64,000 nt of DNA from positions 25,012,630-25,076,629 of the forward strand of contig NC_092705.1 in the NCBI RefSeq assembly GCF_964275005.1. The letters run 5' to 3'. This document shows positions 63,791 to 64,000 of the stretch, one piece after another (positions within the stretch are counted from its first letter, which is position 1; every line of letters starts with the position of its first letter). Origin of the DNA: Diadema setosum (taxonomy: Eukaryota > Echinodermata > Echinoidea > Diadematoida > Diadematidae). A program made the position numbers and the translations under genes. The notes under the pieces are model-generated. The model saw nothing but the letters and a program-made list of their open reading frames with translations. It was not told the DNA's origin and ran no database searches.

Positions 63791-64000
63791 TTACAGTGTA
63801 GAAAACTCGTATCATCGTAATAAGCTCCCTGGGAGGAAGACCCTTCAAAAACTTTTTTGATTGCATCAAGATTTTGTCACATCCAGGTGATAACAACAAC
63901 AGAGAGCAATTTTGGACTTCTCAACTACATTGTATAGTAGAACTTTAATGTGTCATGGTGAGAGGCTTATGTACATTGTACAATCACTGTTCCTTACAAT

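Overview
The window reads as an AT-rich, intron-rich nuclear genome of a marine invertebrate. I infer a deuterostome, most likely an echinoderm, from the gene set, the very high density of short inverted-repeat transposons and the abundance of (CA)n, (TA)n and (ATG)n microsatellites. The species is not fixed by anything I can see.

Four host genes are supported. (1) 11564-11737, minus strand: the signal-peptide exon of a norrin (NDP) ligand, ending at codon 58 in phase 0, the same exon boundary as in vertebrate NDP. The cystine-knot exon was not found and probably lies off the left edge. (2) 17028-39018, plus strand: a complete 19-exon INTS4 (Integrator subunit 4) gene whose splice phases all close, giving 964 codons plus stop. 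(3) 44829-52624, minus strand: a complete 7-exon CFAP300 (dynein-arm assembly) gene of 268 codons plus stop. (4) 53052 to beyond the right edge, plus strand: the first three coding exons of TMEM256. INTS4 and CFAP300 are convergent. CFAP300 and TMEM256 are head to head with only 427 bp between start codons, so they probably share a promoter, which contains a perfect 28-bp palindrome.

Layout: 1-11.5 kb, probable NDP intron or flank with nested repeats; 11.5-12.6 kb, NDP 5' exon and a TATA box; 12.6-17.0 kb, gene-free spacer; 17.0-40.6 kb, INTS4 with its repeat-filled introns and 3' UTR; 40.6-44.8 kb, spacer with a SINE, a piggyBac-like element and another inverted-repeat element; 44.8-52.6 kb, CFAP300 with a hAT element in its last intron; 53.0-64 kb, TMEM256 introns holding a LINE, a 4.7-kb composite transposon and a 567-bp palindrome.

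The most unusual content is the repeat layer. It includes a hAT element with perfect ends and target duplication, a 3.8-kb inner transposon with TTTCGGACGTACA arrays and a GC-rich island carrying an 80-codon unknown ORF, a pogo/Tigger-like element filled with about 18 copies of a 71-72 bp minisatellite, two elements built around telomere-like CCTAA repeats, and a repeat family whose three copies give an insertion order. No CRISPR array, rRNA or functional tRNA gene was seen.
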